Positions 45,444-55,782 of a stretch of 64,000 nucleotides of DNA are shown here, one piece after another. A model generated the notes under the pieces. It was not told where the DNA came from, ran no database searches, and worked only from the letters and a program-made list of their open reading frames with translations. Position numbers and translations under genes: made by a program. The number at the start of each line of letters is the position of its first letter. The stretch's first letter is position 1. Origin of the DNA: Treponema pectinovorum (GTDB lineage: Bacteria > Spirochaetota > Spirochaetia > Treponematales > Treponemataceae); contig NZ_UFQO01000003.1 in NCBI RefSeq assembly GCF_900497595.1, positions 249,532 to 313,531 on the forward strand, written 5' to 3'.

Positions 45444-47717
45444 CTATTTTAAATACAGAGACTCAAATTCTCGGATAGGAAGCGGTTTTGAGTAATAAAA
45501 TCCTTGAAAAATTTTACAATTCATTTCGGATAGAATATTCAAATGGCGTTTTGTTTCTACTTTTTCTGCAATAACTTGCATATTTAAATCTTCTGCCATA
45601 GAAATCATCGTCTGTAGTATTATCTTGTTTTTCTTTGAATTTTCATCTTCTTCCAAAAAAACTGTATCTATCTTTATGCCGTCCGCTTCAAAATCTTTAA
45701 ACATATTCATGGAAGAATAGCCTGTTCCAAATTTGTCGATGTAAACTTTAAAACCTTCTTCTCGTAAGCTCTTAAAATTTTTGATGGAAGAATTTTCTGC
45801 TCCTGCAAAATTCTTTTCATTGATTTCGATTATAAGATTATTCGGATTTATTTTGTATTTCTCTTTTAATTCAATAAAATACTGAACAACATCGATATGT
45901 TGCTTGTCTGTAGGCGAAACATTAACAGTTATAAAAAAGTCCTTAAATCCCCTTGACTGCCAATCCTGTAGTTTTTTTGCTGCAAGTTCCCAAACATACA
46001 TATCGAGTTTGTAGATTAAACCTGTCCTTTCAAAAATATCTATAAAATTTGAAGCTTGCATCAATTTTTGCTGAGGGTGCTTCCAACGCACAAGTGCTTC
46101 CGCTCCTAAAGGTTTTGAAGAGAGGTCGTTTATTGGTTGCAGGTAAATTTCAAATTGCATGCTTTTTAGTGCTTGTTCAAAATCGCTTACGATTGTCTTC
46201 TCTGCAAGCAATTTGTCCATCATAGAAGAGTCGTAGAACGAAAATATTTTCTGGTAGTCATTTTTAATTGAATCCATCGCCATTTTTGCTTTGTCGTACA
46301 TAACTTGAACATTTTCGCCACGGTTGTAAATTTCGTATATGCCGATAGAAATTGACATGCTGTAAGTTCCGCTTTGTGTCATTGCACGAAGAGCGTAAAA
46401 TGCCTGTTCAAAAATTTCCTGGTCAAAATCTTCTTTGTCCATCAGAAGTGCAAATTTATCATCTGCAAGCCTGCCATTTATATTTTTATGATGAGCGTAT
46501 TTTTTCATCATCTGCGCTTGAGTTATTAAAACAGAATCTCCATATTTCTCCCCGTAAATTTCGTTTATCATTCTAAAATCTCTGATATTTGAGCATAAAA
46601 GAATTGGTTGCTTGTAGATATTTTGTTTTAAGGCCTGCTGTACTGCTTCAAAAAATCCCAATCTGTTATAAAGTCCTGTAAGGCTGTCGTGTGATGCAGT
46701 GTAAACTCTGTGTTGGGATTCAAGAATCGCGTCTGTTTTATCTATGAGTTTTAAATATGAGCCAATGACGGAATCTTCTATTCTAAAATCTTTATACTCT
46801 GTTACATAGTGACGTTTTTCGCCGTCATTGTTTTCAAGGGAAATTTCTTCGCTTTTATCTTCCAAAAAGAAAAAACGAAATTGTTCGGCAAACTTTTCGA
46901 GTTCTTCTCCCTTTTTGTTGAATAAACTTTCTGTGGCACTGTTATGATAGATTAACTTTCCTGTGTAATCAAAACACATTATCGCATCTAAAATGCTTTC
47001 GTTTAGAGAAAGGAGTGGTTTTATCGTTAGTTTTGTGGGCGATATGTAAACCGAGTAATAAAATATTATGTTTAAGAGGATTACAAAAATCACTATCGAA
47101 AAATCTAATGGACTTCTGGAAAGGTGAGCAATCAAATTTGTAAATAGCACGAATACATAGGCGGAAAAGAGAGCGAGGTATTTTGATTTAAAATATGCTG
47201 GAACTTTTAAAAAATTGTAGAATAGCAAAAATATGCTTGTAATAGAATTTAGCGAAAAGACAAAGACTTGAAACTTGTGCCCTGCCAAAAAAATTACCGC
47301 CCAATAAGAAAACCCTGCACTTGTAAAGTTTTGCACCAAATCAAAACTGTTTTTAAAACTTATGTTTGAAAGGCTGTATAAAAAATCTAAAATCGTTATA
47401 AGTGCAAAAAGAAATTTTAACGCTCTTAACTTTTTGCTTGAATTTGTGTATGCGAGTGTAAAAGAAAAAATTGAAAAAGAAAGCGATATCGTAAGCGAAT
47501 AAAAGACATTGTAAAAATATAGAGCCCTTAAGTATGAATTAGAAATTAAAAAAAACGCATAACTTAAAGCGATTGCAGTTTCTATTGTCGAGACGAGCAG
47601 AAGTTCTTGTTTTGTTTCAAAATTGGATTTTGAAATTGAATACATCAGGTAGGCAATAAAACCGATTGAAATAAGGCAGATTAAGGCATAAGTGTTTGAT
47701 ATCAAATTAAAATTCAT
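45444..47717 (-). CDS. 7TM GGDEF-EAL protein A, degenerate at both catalytic sites
   Basis: Seven hydrophobic spans (about 1-225) resemble a 7TM sensor region, followed by a PAS-like segment (240-330), a GGDEF domain and a C-terminal EAL domain (757 residues). The GGDEF signature is replaced by ADDKF, so cyclase activity is unlikely. In EAL, the Glu of AEALVRW, NVSP, IKID, AEKVET and FQGF are kept, but the metal-binding DDFG reads DKFG, so c-di-GMP hydrolysis is probably lost. It may be a c-di-GMP-binding or partner protein. It lies 4 bases after its paralogue B, one operon. Confidence 0.88.
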   Translation of the reverse strand: MNFNLISNTYALICLISIGFIAYLMYSISKSNFETKQELLLVSTIETAIALSYAFFLISNSYLRALYFYNVFYSLTISLSFSIFSFTLAYTNSSKKLRALKFLFALITILDFLYSLSNISFKNSFDLVQNFTSAGFSYWAVIFLAGHKFQVFVFSLNSITSIFLLFYNFLKVPAYFKSKYLALFSAYVFVLFTNLIAHLSRSPLDFSIVIFVILLNIIFYYSVYISPTKLTIKPLLSLNESILDAIMCFDYTGKLIYHNSATESLFNKKGEELEKFAEQFRFFFLEDKSEEISLENNDGEKRHYVTEYKDFRIEDSVIGSYLKLIDKTDAILESQHRVYTASHDSLTGLYNRLGFFEAVQQALKQNIYKQPILLCSNIRDFRMINEIYGEKYGDSVLITQAQMMKKYAHHKNINGRLADDKFALLMDKEDFDQEIFEQAFYALRAMTQSGTYSMSISIGIYEIYNRGENVQVMYDKAKMAMDSIKNDYQKIFSFYDSSMMDKLLAEKTIVSDFEQALKSMQFEIYLQPINDLSSKPLGAEALVRWKHPQQKLMQASNFIDIFERTGLIYKLDMYVWELAAKKLQDWQSRGFKDFFITVNVSPTDKQHIDVVQYFIELKEKYKINPNNLIIEINEKNFAGAENSSIKNFKSLREEGFKVYIDKFGTGYSSMNMFKDFEADGIKIDTVFLEEDENSKKNKIILQTMISMAEDLNMQVIAEKVETKRHLNILSEMNCKIFQGFYYSKPLPIREFESLYLK

Positions 47718-47721
47718 CGCA

Positions 47722-49992
47722 TTATTCTCCTGCTATCCAACGCTCTTCAAAATTTTTAATTGGGAGTGGTTTTGAATAGAGGTAGCCCTGCAATACGTCG
47801 CAATCTTGTTCCTTTAAAAAATCTACCTGTTCTCGTTTTTCAACACCTTCCATTACGACTTTCATCTTAAGAGATTTCGCCATTTGAATTATCGCTTTTA
47901 AAATCTTCTTTGTTCGTTTTGGCTGTTCCGTGTTGTGCAAAAAGTCCATATCAATCTTTAATATGTCGACATTTATGCTTTTTAACATGCTCAAAGATGA
48001 ATAACCAGAACCAAAGTCGTCCATCTCTATTGAAAATCCAAATTTTTGCAACTTTGAAAGCACATTTTTATGCGTAGGCAAATCGTGCATCAAAACGGTT
48101 TCTGTTATTTCAAGTTTTAATTTTTGAGGTGCAATATCGTATTTTTTTACAAGATTCGTAAAAACTCTGTACAAATCAAGGTGATAAAAATCTTTTGGCG
48201 AGATATTCACAGCAATGTAAAGTTCTGGAGCAATTTTTTTCCAGCGTTCAAGAGTTTTTGCCGCTTCGTTCCAAATAAATTGATCTAATTTGTAAAGGAA
48301 TCCCGAATCTTCCAATACCTGAATAAAATCATTAGGATAAAGAATTCCTTGCTCTCCTTTGTCCCAACGTACGAGCGCTTCTGCTCCTAAAATTTTTTCG
48401 TCAGAGGTTTGTACCTGCGGTTGCAGGTACATTTTAAATTGATTTGAAGCGAGCGCATTTTCAAAAGAGGCGATTATGTTTTTTTGTTTGATTAAGTTTG
48501 AAATATTTTTTGAATTGTAAAAAGCGAGCGAAATTGAATATTTTTCGTTTATATTTTTTATAGAAAGATTTGCCTTATCGTACATAGAATTTACGTTTTC
48601 GTAAGGATCAGAAATTTCATAGATTCCTATAAACACGTGGAGTTTATATTTTACAACTTCTGTAAATTCCTGTAATTTCGAAATAATTTTTAATGCCAAT
48701 TCTTTGTCGAAATCGGACTTTTTTATGAGCATTGCGAATTTATCTCCAGAAATTCTTGCACTTAGGGCATTTGGAAAATCTTCTCCTTGCAAAATTTTTG
48801 TCTGCAATTTTAAAAGCTCATCTCCAAAGTTGGAACCAAAAAGGTCGTTTACAAGTTTAAAATTTTTTATGTTCGTGCAGACCATATAGCGTTGAACAGT
48901 CGGTTCATCTCGCAATTTTTCTGCCACTTTTTTATAGAAAGTTTCTCGATTGTAAAGACCTGTTAAACTGTCGTGTGTATATCTGTATTGTTCTTCTGTA
49001 AACTCTTTTAAATCGTTAGTTATATCATTTAGTCGTATAAAATAGCCTGACACAATTTCATTTGGATCTTTTATAACTTGAAATTCCTCGGACAAAGTCA
49101 TCTTTTTGGAATTTCGTTCAATATCGACGTTTCGTATAACTAATTCTTTATTTTCAAGTAATAATTCTTCTAATTGTTTTTTTCGTTCGGAATCAGATGG
49201 GAAAAATTTTATTCCTGCTTGGTTTGCATAAACGCATTTGTGTGTTGTGTCAAAACAAAAAATTCCACAGTTTAAATTGTAGCAAACCAACTGCAACATC
49301 GTGTTTTTTATCCTGTGAGGAAGCGAATACATCGTAAAATATATGCAGGTGAGCGCGAATATGCAGTAGAACAGATTTGAAAAATCAATTTTTAGTTGGG
49401 TTGCCAAAAAGATGACGTTTACAAAAGTTACAATCAAAAAAAGAAAGAGAATCGTCATGAATTTTGGACGATAAAATTTGTTTACCAGCGTTATCTTCTT
49501 TGCAAATATAGCCATTATTAAAAATACAAGCATGTAGCACAAAGCCAGATGAATTTTAAATCCCCAAAAATAGTTTATTTTCCACGCCAAAAAGTTAGAA
49601 TTCGAATAAACAGGGTAGAGCATAAAACAGTGATGAAAAAATACGTTTGACAGGAGAGAAACTGTATCTGCAATCAGCAATGATCTCCAAATATTTATAA
49701 AGATTGTTGCAAAATTGCTTTTTATGGAAGTTTCTGTTAGTACAAATGCAAAGTGAAGAAAAAGTATCAAAAGCCAGTGGATGCTTACAAAATAGAGATA
49801 ATTTATGATATTTGAAATCAAAATAGGCAATTTTATGATAGAAAGCACATATAAAACAGTTGATATGGCAGCACCGCAACTCTGTCTAAAAAGGGCTCTT
49901 GAAAGTTTTGTATTCTTTTTTTTGAGATAAAAACAACAAATACCAATCGCTGCAACAAAAAACACCGAAAGGAGAATAAAAACTATGTTCAA
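47722..49992 (-). CDS. 7TM GGDEF-EAL protein B, probable c-di-GMP phosphodiesterase
   Basis: The layout is the same as its neighbour A: seven membrane spans (1-225), a PAS-like stretch, GGDEF (about 330-490) and EAL (500-756). The GGDEF motif reads SGDKF, so the cyclase is probably inactive. The EAL domain keeps all key residues: AEALVRW, VNISP, LEITETVLM, MDDFGSGYSSL, ILKIDMDF, MEGVE, LQGYLYSKPLP. It should therefore hydrolyse c-di-GMP at the membrane. The start is a TTG at 49992 behind AGGAG. Proteins A and B look like an old tandem duplication. Confidence 0.9.
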   Translation of the reverse strand: MNIVFILLSVFFVAAIGICCFYLKKKNTKLSRALFRQSCGAAISTVLYVLSIIKLPILISNIINYLYFVSIHWLLILFLHFAFVLTETSIKSNFATIFINIWRSLLIADTVSLLSNVFFHHCFMLYPVYSNSNFLAWKINYFWGFKIHLALCYMLVFLIMAIFAKKITLVNKFYRPKFMTILFLFLIVTFVNVIFLATQLKIDFSNLFYCIFALTCIYFTMYSLPHRIKNTMLQLVCYNLNCGIFCFDTTHKCVYANQAGIKFFPSDSERKKQLEELLLENKELVIRNVDIERNSKKMTLSEEFQVIKDPNEIVSGYFIRLNDITNDLKEFTEEQYRYTHDSLTGLYNRETFYKKVAEKLRDEPTVQRYMVCTNIKNFKLVNDLFGSNFGDELLKLQTKILQGEDFPNALSARISGDKFAMLIKKSDFDKELALKIISKLQEFTEVVKYKLHVFIGIYEISDPYENVNSMYDKANLSIKNINEKYSISLAFYNSKNISNLIKQKNIIASFENALASNQFKMYLQPQVQTSDEKILGAEALVRWDKGEQGILYPNDFIQVLEDSGFLYKLDQFIWNEAAKTLERWKKIAPELYIAVNISPKDFYHLDLYRVFTNLVKKYDIAPQKLKLEITETVLMHDLPTHKNVLSKLQKFGFSIEMDDFGSGYSSLSMLKSINVDILKIDMDFLHNTEQPKRTKKILKAIIQMAKSLKMKVVMEGVEKREQVDFLKEQDCDVLQGYLYSKPLPIKNFEERWIAGE

Positions 49993-50165
49993 AAAAAACT
50001 CCTTTTATTGCTTAGTGAAGAGTATAAAACTGCTTTGTTTAAAAAGCGAATTTTCAATGGACTAAAAATATCCTTATTTCCTAAAGCTTTTTGATCAAAA
50101 AAATAGAGAAATTGTCAAAATAGTTTTTTGACATTTACGTTGTAGTTAAAGACTTTTTAGAGAAA

Positions 50166-51155
50166 TTATAGAGTTTTAAAACGCTCTTCGCTTTGTTTTT
50201 TAAAATACTCTTTTATTCGCTTCCTAGCGTCTTCGTTGTTTTCAGAGTTTAGCATTTGAACCTTAAAATAATTTGCAAAATCGAAATTTTGACAAAAATA
50301 ATAGAAAAATCTTTGCAGCCGAGTTTTAAAAAATTCTTTGGGCTGGAATTTCTCGATATCGTCTATAAAATCGAGTGCAAGCTGCTGCATATCAACTTTT
50401 TCAGTCGGAAGTTCGCCTTTTAACTTTGCAAAAATCCAGGGGCGTTTTGCCGCTTCTCGACCAATCATAACTCCTGCGGCATGAGGAGCGTTTTTTAGTG
50501 CGAATTCTAGGCTGTTTTTATCTTTTACTTCGCCGTTTAAATTTACAGGGATATTCGGATAGCGCAATGCAAGTTTTTCTACATATTCGTAGCGTGGAAG
50601 ACTTCGGGCAAGTTTTTCTTTTTGGGTGCGCGGATGCAAGGTAAGGCTCTGCACGCCTTCACTGATCAGCATATCGGTAAAATCAAAAAATCCTTTTTCG
50701 GTAAAATCTTCTCCGCCAAGCCTCAATTTTACAGAAAGACGTGGAGGAGTTTTTCCATCTTTAGACGAATTTTCCAAGGCACTTTTTACTTCTTTTACCA
50801 TAGCCTGAGTTTCTGCGATTGGTTTTGTCATCCACGCAATTCCCGCTCCAGTGCAGGCGATTTGTGGAGCAGAACAGCCCATATTTATGTCAACTCCAAT
50901 TCCCGGAAGTTCAGCAAGGATTTGAGTCGCGGTTTTCATATAGTTGCTTCGGCTACCGGTCAACTGCCACACCATTTTTTCGCTTTCAGGACCGCTTGTA
51001 AGGTAGTATTTTTCGAACGGACCTTGATGAATAAGCGAGCCTGCGTTTATCATCTCGTTAAAGTATTCATCGCAGCCACCGAATTTTGCAACACATCTTC
51101 GGAACGCTTCATGCGAGAGTGTTGCCATCGGTGCCAAAATCAATTTTTGATTCAT
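50166..51155 (-). CDS. tRNA-dihydrouridine synthase family protein
   Basis: The 329-residue flavoprotein has LAPMATLSHEAFRR at the N-terminus, GVDINMGCSAPQIACTGAG (catalytic Cys near 94), VKLRLG near 150, PVNLNGEV near 210 and GVMIGREAAKRPWIF near 235. These are the FMN-binding and active-site landmarks of Dus enzymes, which reduce uridine to dihydrouridine in tRNA with NADPH. The catalytic motif reads GCSAP rather than GCP. It follows the Mrp-type ATPase by 7 bases in the same direction. Confidence 0.9.
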   Translation of the reverse strand: MNQKLILAPMATLSHEAFRRCVAKFGGCDEYFNEMINAGSLIHQGPFEKYYLTSGPESEKMVWQLTGSRSNYMKTATQILAELPGIGVDINMGCSAPQIACTGAGIAWMTKPIAETQAMVKEVKSALENSSKDGKTPPRLSVKLRLGGEDFTEKGFFDFTDMLISEGVQSLTLHPRTQKEKLARSLPRYEYVEKLALRYPNIPVNLNGEVKDKNSLEFALKNAPHAAGVMIGREAAKRPWIFAKLKGELPTEKVDMQQLALDFIDDIEKFQPKEFFKTRLQRFFYYFCQNFDFANYFKVQMLNSENNEDARKRIKEYFKKQSEERFKTL

Positions 51156-51162
51156 CGTAAAG

Positions 51163-51987
51163 TTACAGTTTTTCCAGAATTGAGGCAGTTGCGTCCAGAA
51201 ATTCCGCTTCTATCGACTCAATATCACCGCTATCGACAGCAGTGTTAATATCTTGCCTCATAGGTATCTGTGCAAGGAGCGGAATATGATAGTCAAGTGA
51301 GATTTTTTCCACATTGCTTTCTCCAAAAACCTTAATCTTTTTTTTGCAGTCTGGGCATTCAACATAACTCATGTTTTCTACAAGGCCGATTATAGGCACT
51401 TTCATAGTTTCGGCCATGTGGATTGCCTTTTCTACGATTACACGAACAAGTTGCTGTGGGCTTGATACTATAATAATTCCGTCCAGAGGAATGCTCTGGA
51501 ATACGGTAAGCGGAACATCGCCAGTTCCAGGAGGCATATCCACAAACATAAAGTCAACATTGTCCCAAAAAACTTCTTCCCAAAATTTTTTTACAAAACC
51601 GTTTACCATAGAGCCACGCCAAAGCACAGGATCTGTTTCTTTTTGCAGAAGAAAATTCATGCTCATAATCTGAATTCCGCTTTCTGTTACTTCTGGAGCA
51701 ATAATTCCCTTTTCGTCGCAGTAAACTCTCCCACCGTTCGAGCCAAAACTCGTAGGAATAGAAGGTCCTGTTATATCGGCGTCCAAAATTGCCGTCCTAA
51801 AACCGCGTTTAGTCATAGTAGAAGCCAACAAAGAAGTTACGAGCGATTTCCCAACACCGCCTTTTCCAGAAACAATTCCAATAACATGCTTAACTTTGCT
51901 TTTTGGATTCAAATGAAATCTAAAATCTTGAGTTTCACAACCAGACCCGCAGTTTGAGCAGTTGTGAGAGCATTCGTGTTCTGCCAT
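51163..51987 (-). CDS. mrp: Mrp/NBP35-type Fe-S cluster carrier ATPase
   Basis: The 274-residue P-loop protein has the deviant Walker A SGKGGVGKSLVTS near 40, switch DADITGPSIP, VDMPPGTGDVPL near 150, and the cluster-binding ECPDCKKKI near 230. A short Cys-rich N-terminus (HECSHNCSNCGSGC) offers extra metal ligands, as in NBP35. Such proteins transfer Fe-S clusters to apoproteins in the cytoplasm. The ribosome site is poor (GAGGT about 10 bases upstream). It is the first gene of a two-gene operon with dus; a GC-rich repeat (R9) lies upstream. Confidence 0.9.
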   Translation of the reverse strand: MAEHECSHNCSNCGSGCETQDFRFHLNPKSKVKHVIGIVSGKGGVGKSLVTSLLASTMTKRGFRTAILDADITGPSIPTSFGSNGGRVYCDEKGIIAPEVTESGIQIMSMNFLLQKETDPVLWRGSMVNGFVKKFWEEVFWDNVDFMFVDMPPGTGDVPLTVFQSIPLDGIIIVSSPQQLVRVIVEKAIHMAETMKVPIIGLVENMSYVECPDCKKKIKVFGESNVEKISLDYHIPLLAQIPMRQDINTAVDSGDIESIEAEFLDATASILEKL

Positions 51988-52049
51988 AAAATTAGTACCT
52001 CTTTTTTTTATGTGTTTAACTCGAAAATTGAGTTTTATTCAATTTAGTT

Positions 52050-52170
52050 TATGGGCGGCTTTTTGCTGCGCTTCGCTTTGCAAAAAACACGCTTTGCGGG
52101 GTTCCGCTTTCGCTCCATTGGCGTACCGCCAACGCTACGCGCCCCTCCAATCGTTGCCGCACAGGGAGAT
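52050..52170. repeat. Interspersed GC-rich repeat, copy R9
   Basis: It runs from GGGCGGCTTTTTGCTGCGCT through AACACGCTTTGCGGGGTTCC and TTGGCGTACCGCCAA to CGCCCCTCCAATCGTTGCCG. It is nearly identical to the reverse complement of R10b at 58163-58370. Nothing else is seen between 51988 and 52259. Confidence 0.85.
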
Positions 52171-52259
52171 GCAACTAATAATATTGTATTAAAAAATTCG
52201 AGAAAATTGAAGATAAAATGTGCAATTAAATTTTGCTGCGAATTTCAGTCATATTTTTT

Positions 52260-52288
52260 TTGAAAAATAAGGAAATTTCTCCGATAAT
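52260..52288 (+). promoter_or_regulatory. Promoter of the Gfo/Idh/MocA gene, leaderless layout
   Basis: TTGAAA (52260-52265), 17-bp spacer, GATAAT (52283-52288), 5 bases to the ATG, no Shine-Dalgarno. Confidence 0.6.
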
Positions 52289-52293
52289 CTTGT

Positions 52294-53313
52294 ATGAAAA
52301 AAAATATCTATACAGCTGCGATAATTGGAGTTGGAAGAATCGGTTTTTCGCTTGGTTTTGATAAAAAAAGAGAGCAACCGGCAAGTCATACAATGGCGTT
52401 GCTCAACAACAAACAGATTAAACTCGTTGCCGCTTGCGATCTTGAAGGGCAAAAACTTGATTCTTGGAAAGAATATGCAAAAAAATATGCGCAAGTTTCA
52501 ACTTTTCATTCTTCAGAAGGACTTTACCAAAATATAAAAGACATAGACCTAATCACCATTGCTGTAAACGAAGAAAATCACGAACAAGAATGTATACGCG
52601 CTATTGAATACAAACCCAAACTCGTAATTTTAGAAAAACCTGTCGCTCTAAACAGCAGTCAGGCAGAAAAAATTGCCGATTGCGCTCACTTTTTTAATGT
52701 TCCCGTTATGGTGAATCACGAAAGGCGCTTTGATAAGAATTATCTTGCTGCAAGACTGTGGCTCTGCCAGATAGGTGAAATTCAAAGCGTTCGTGGAGAA
52801 CTCGACAGCGGTCTAAGGATATATTCAAAAGAATTTGAAAAAGACGGAACTTACAGCCTTTTGCACGACGGAACCCACCTTGTAGATATAATAAGATTTT
52901 TGCTCGATGTTGAACTTGAAAATCCAACTCTGAATGGAGTATTTAAGGATGAAAAACAAATTGTAAGAAATTTTTGTGCGCATTATACAACACAAAAAAT
53001 CCCTTCTATCGATATTTACATGAGTGGTCGCTCTAAATTTTTTGAATTTCGCCTTGAAATTTTAGGAACTCTCGGAAAAATCTGCATTGGTAACGGTTTT
53101 ACAGAACTTTATCTTAGACAAGAAAGTTCGCTTTATTCAGGTTTTTATTCCCTAAAAAAACAGCGGATAAAACTTCCCAAAAAAACTGGTTATTTTAGCG
53201 GGATGGTGCAAAATGCAGTCGATTTTCTCGACGGTCAGAGCGAACTTATTTCTTCTTTGGAAGACGCGATTATCGACTTAAAAGTTCTTGAAGATATAAA
53301 AAGCAAATTTTGA
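52294..53313 (+). CDS. Gfo/Idh/MocA-family oxidoreductase
   Basis: The N-terminal Rossmann domain (YTAAIIGVGRIGFSLG) and the family motif LEKPVALN near 110 place this 339-residue protein among NAD(P)-dependent sugar or inositol dehydrogenases. DGTHLVDIIRFLL near 190 supplies the conserved Asp and His of the catalytic site. The substrate is unknown. It is transcribed alone in the plus direction and converges with the chemoreceptor downstream (38 bases between stops). Confidence 0.88.
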   Translation: MKKNIYTAAIIGVGRIGFSLGFDKKREQPASHTMALLNNKQIKLVAACDLEGQKLDSWKEYAKKYAQVSTFHSSEGLYQNIKDIDLITIAVNEENHEQECIRAIEYKPKLVILEKPVALNSSQAEKIADCAHFFNVPVMVNHERRFDKNYLAARLWLCQIGEIQSVRGELDSGLRIYSKEFEKDGTYSLLHDGTHLVDIIRFLLDVELENPTLNGVFKDEKQIVRNFCAHYTTQKIPSIDIYMSGRSKFFEFRLEILGTLGKICIGNGFTELYLRQESSLYSGFYSLKKQRIKLPKKTGYFSGMVQNAVDFLDGQSELISSLEDAIIDLKVLEDIKSKF

Positions 53314-53351
53314 CGTTTTTATACTGCATATTTTTCTAAGTCGCAGACTCC

Positions 53352-55475
53352 TTATATCTTAAACTTTTTTACTTCTCTTACCAGGTCATCAATACTTAGC
53401 TTATTCTTTTGCGTTATCTCGTTTACGTCTTGCACGGCATTACTAATTTGCATCGCTCCTGAAGCCATCTCATTCATGCTGGCAGTAATAACTTTTGTTA
53501 AGTCATTAAGTTTATTCATTTCTTCTGCAACCTGTTCTCCGCCTGTCAGCATTTCAGCAGATCCGTCTTTTACTTCAGTTGTTACGGCATTGATGTTTTT
53601 AATTACCACAAGCACTTCTCGGCTGTTGCTCTCTTGTTCTTTTATTACTTTCATAAGATTTGTGCTCATGGTTTTTACGTGTTCCGAAAGAGAAAAGATG
53701 GCATTAAATTTTTCTTCAACCGTTTTCGACGATTGGGCGAGGCTTTCAATTTCTGTTCCTAACATTTTTAAGGTCGCAGTTATTGTCTTTCCCTGTGCGC
53801 TTGATTCTTCAGCAAGCTTTCGGATTTCGTCTGCAACAACGGCAAATCCTTTTCCGGCTTCTCCAGCGTGTGCAGCTTCGATTGCGGCGTTCATCGCAAG
53901 CAGATTCGTTTGGCTTGCAATATGCTGAATCACACTTGATGCTTCTATAAGACTTCCCGATTCTTCTGAAATCTTTTGTGTTACACTATTTGAACTGACA
54001 AGCGTGTCTTTACCGTCCGCTGTGGCTGAAGCGAGTTCTCTAATTGCTTCATCGGTTTCATCGAGTGTTTGTGTAATTGAAGCTATGTTCAAAACCATCT
54101 CTTCTATTGAAGATGAAGACTGCACAACACTTGCCGCTTGTGCTTCTATACTGCCGTTTAAGTTTTTAATTGTGCGGATAATCTCTTCCATCGTGGCGGC
54201 TGTTTCGGTCAAGCTTGATGCTTGAGTTATTGCCTGCTGCTTTACTCCGTCAATGTTTGCACTGATTTCATGTACTGCACTTGCCGTTTCGGTCATCTTT
54301 CCTGCAAGCTCACTGCCGATTTCTGACATAACACCGCTGGTTTCGCTGACTCCTTTTATTGAGGTTCCGATTTTTTCCATTGTTTCGTTAAAATACACCG
54401 CCATATCGGTAATTTCATCATTGCCGTTTACAGGAAGCCGAATTGTTAAATCTCCACCACCTTGCGAAATGCCTTTTAATGCACTAACAGTATTTTTTAT
54501 AGGCGTTACAATTTTCTGCGCTGTAATATATATGATGATAAGAGTCACAAGTAAAATTATGGCTCCTATGCTATACATACTAATTTGAAGGTATTTTATG
54601 GAATCCATAAATTCGTGTAACGGCGCCGATATGATTATTGTCCAGCCTGTACTTTTTATCTTTGCGAATGCCGCAATTTTATCGAAATTGTCATATCGGT
54701 AAAAACCTATTCCGTTTTCGCCTCCTTCAATCGCAAGCTGCATAAAATCCGCCAATGATTTAAAAGATTCGTCTGTTTTACTTATTTCCATTATATTTAC
54801 TTGGTTGCGTACAAGTGCCATATTCTTATCGGCAACAATAACACCGTTTTTACTGATTATCGATGTTTCACCTGTTTTGCCTATAACAATGTCTTTTATC
54901 ATTTTAGAAAGCTCTGCGGCATCTATATCCATAACAAGCACACCAGTTATGCGGTTGTCATTTTTTAAAGGCATAGAAAGCGTTATGACCATATTTCCCG
55001 AATCATCGGAGCGGGTTACATATGGGTTTGAAATAAACAATGAATCTTTCATTGCTGCTTGATAATAATCTCTGTCAGGAACAGGAATTGGAGTTGCATC
55101 AAATGTATATGAGATTCCTTTCGTATCCACAATAAATAAATCTAAAAGCCAAGGCGAGTTCTTTTTTTGCGTATAAAACTCGTTTTCAAGAAATTTCATT
55201 TTTGTTAATACAGGAACTTGTTCATCATACAAAATAGAACGGATTGCAAGATTTTCAAGAACTTGAAGCATAGAAGAAAAACGGCTTTCAACCAACTGCG
55301 CAGTAACAACAGCTCTATCTTCAATATGAGCACTGATTCTTTCTGTTACAACTTTTTTTGCAGTGGACATTTGCAAAAAAGCGAGCATAAAAATAGCGCC
55401 TACAACCAGCGAACAAAAGATAACAAGTAATTTTAATTTTATCGAGAAACGTCTTTTTTCTTTTCTATTTTTCAT
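53352..55475 (-). CDS. Methyl-accepting chemotaxis protein with double-CACHE-type sensor
   Basis: The 707-residue receptor has a first span (about 12-32), an extracytoplasmic ligand-binding region of ~270 residues with dCACHE features ([40 protein letters not shown]), a second span near 300, HAMP, then a long signalling coiled coil with tip [20 protein letters not shown] near 525. It should sense small molecules such as amino or organic acids outside the membrane and control CheA. AAGGAG is a good ribosome site. It diverges from guaB. Confidence 0.93.
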   Translation of the reverse strand: MKNRKEKRRFSIKLKLLVIFCSLVVGAIFMLAFLQMSTAKKVVTERISAHIEDRAVVTAQLVESRFSSMLQVLENLAIRSILYDEQVPVLTKMKFLENEFYTQKKNSPWLLDLFIVDTKGISYTFDATPIPVPDRDYYQAAMKDSLFISNPYVTRSDDSGNMVITLSMPLKNDNRITGVLVMDIDAAELSKMIKDIVIGKTGETSIISKNGVIVADKNMALVRNQVNIMEISKTDESFKSLADFMQLAIEGGENGIGFYRYDNFDKIAAFAKIKSTGWTIIISAPLHEFMDSIKYLQISMYSIGAIILLVTLIIIYITAQKIVTPIKNTVSALKGISQGGGDLTIRLPVNGNDEITDMAVYFNETMEKIGTSIKGVSETSGVMSEIGSELAGKMTETASAVHEISANIDGVKQQAITQASSLTETAATMEEIIRTIKNLNGSIEAQAASVVQSSSSIEEMVLNIASITQTLDETDEAIRELASATADGKDTLVSSNSVTQKISEESGSLIEASSVIQHIASQTNLLAMNAAIEAAHAGEAGKGFAVVADEIRKLAEESSAQGKTITATLKMLGTEIESLAQSSKTVEEKFNAIFSLSEHVKTMSTNLMKVIKEQESNSREVLVVIKNINAVTTEVKDGSAEMLTGGEQVAEEMNKLNDLTKVITASMNEMASGAMQISNAVQDVNEITQKNKLSIDDLVREVKKFKI

Positions 55476-55685
55476 TATTTAAAACTCCTTCCCTAAACTA
55501 ATTATATTTCATTTCGATTTTTATTCTGATAAAGTCCCACTAAAAAATAATTATATTTAATTTGGAGAAGCGACCGCCTACACTAAAACTGTATGGTGCA
55601 ATAATGCGGTGTCAAAAGGATGCTTTATTTACAGCGATTTTTTGCTTTTAGCAAGTCTATCTTCCTAATAAAAAAATGAATCTTA

Positions 55686-55714
55686 TTGATTATGAAATGC
55701 TGAATTTATATAAT
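55686..55714 (+). promoter_or_regulatory. Promoter of guaB
   Basis: TTGATT (55686-55691), 17-bp spacer, TATAAT (55709-55714). Transcription from here would give a leader of about 640 nt containing the whole 154-bp repeat array. No other gene is seen between 55476 and 56363. Confidence 0.65.
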
Positions 55715-55782
55715 TGTTCAATTACCCAAATGAATAGGATAAATGGAACCGTAACAATCGGTATTGTGCGTTACCGTTTCTT

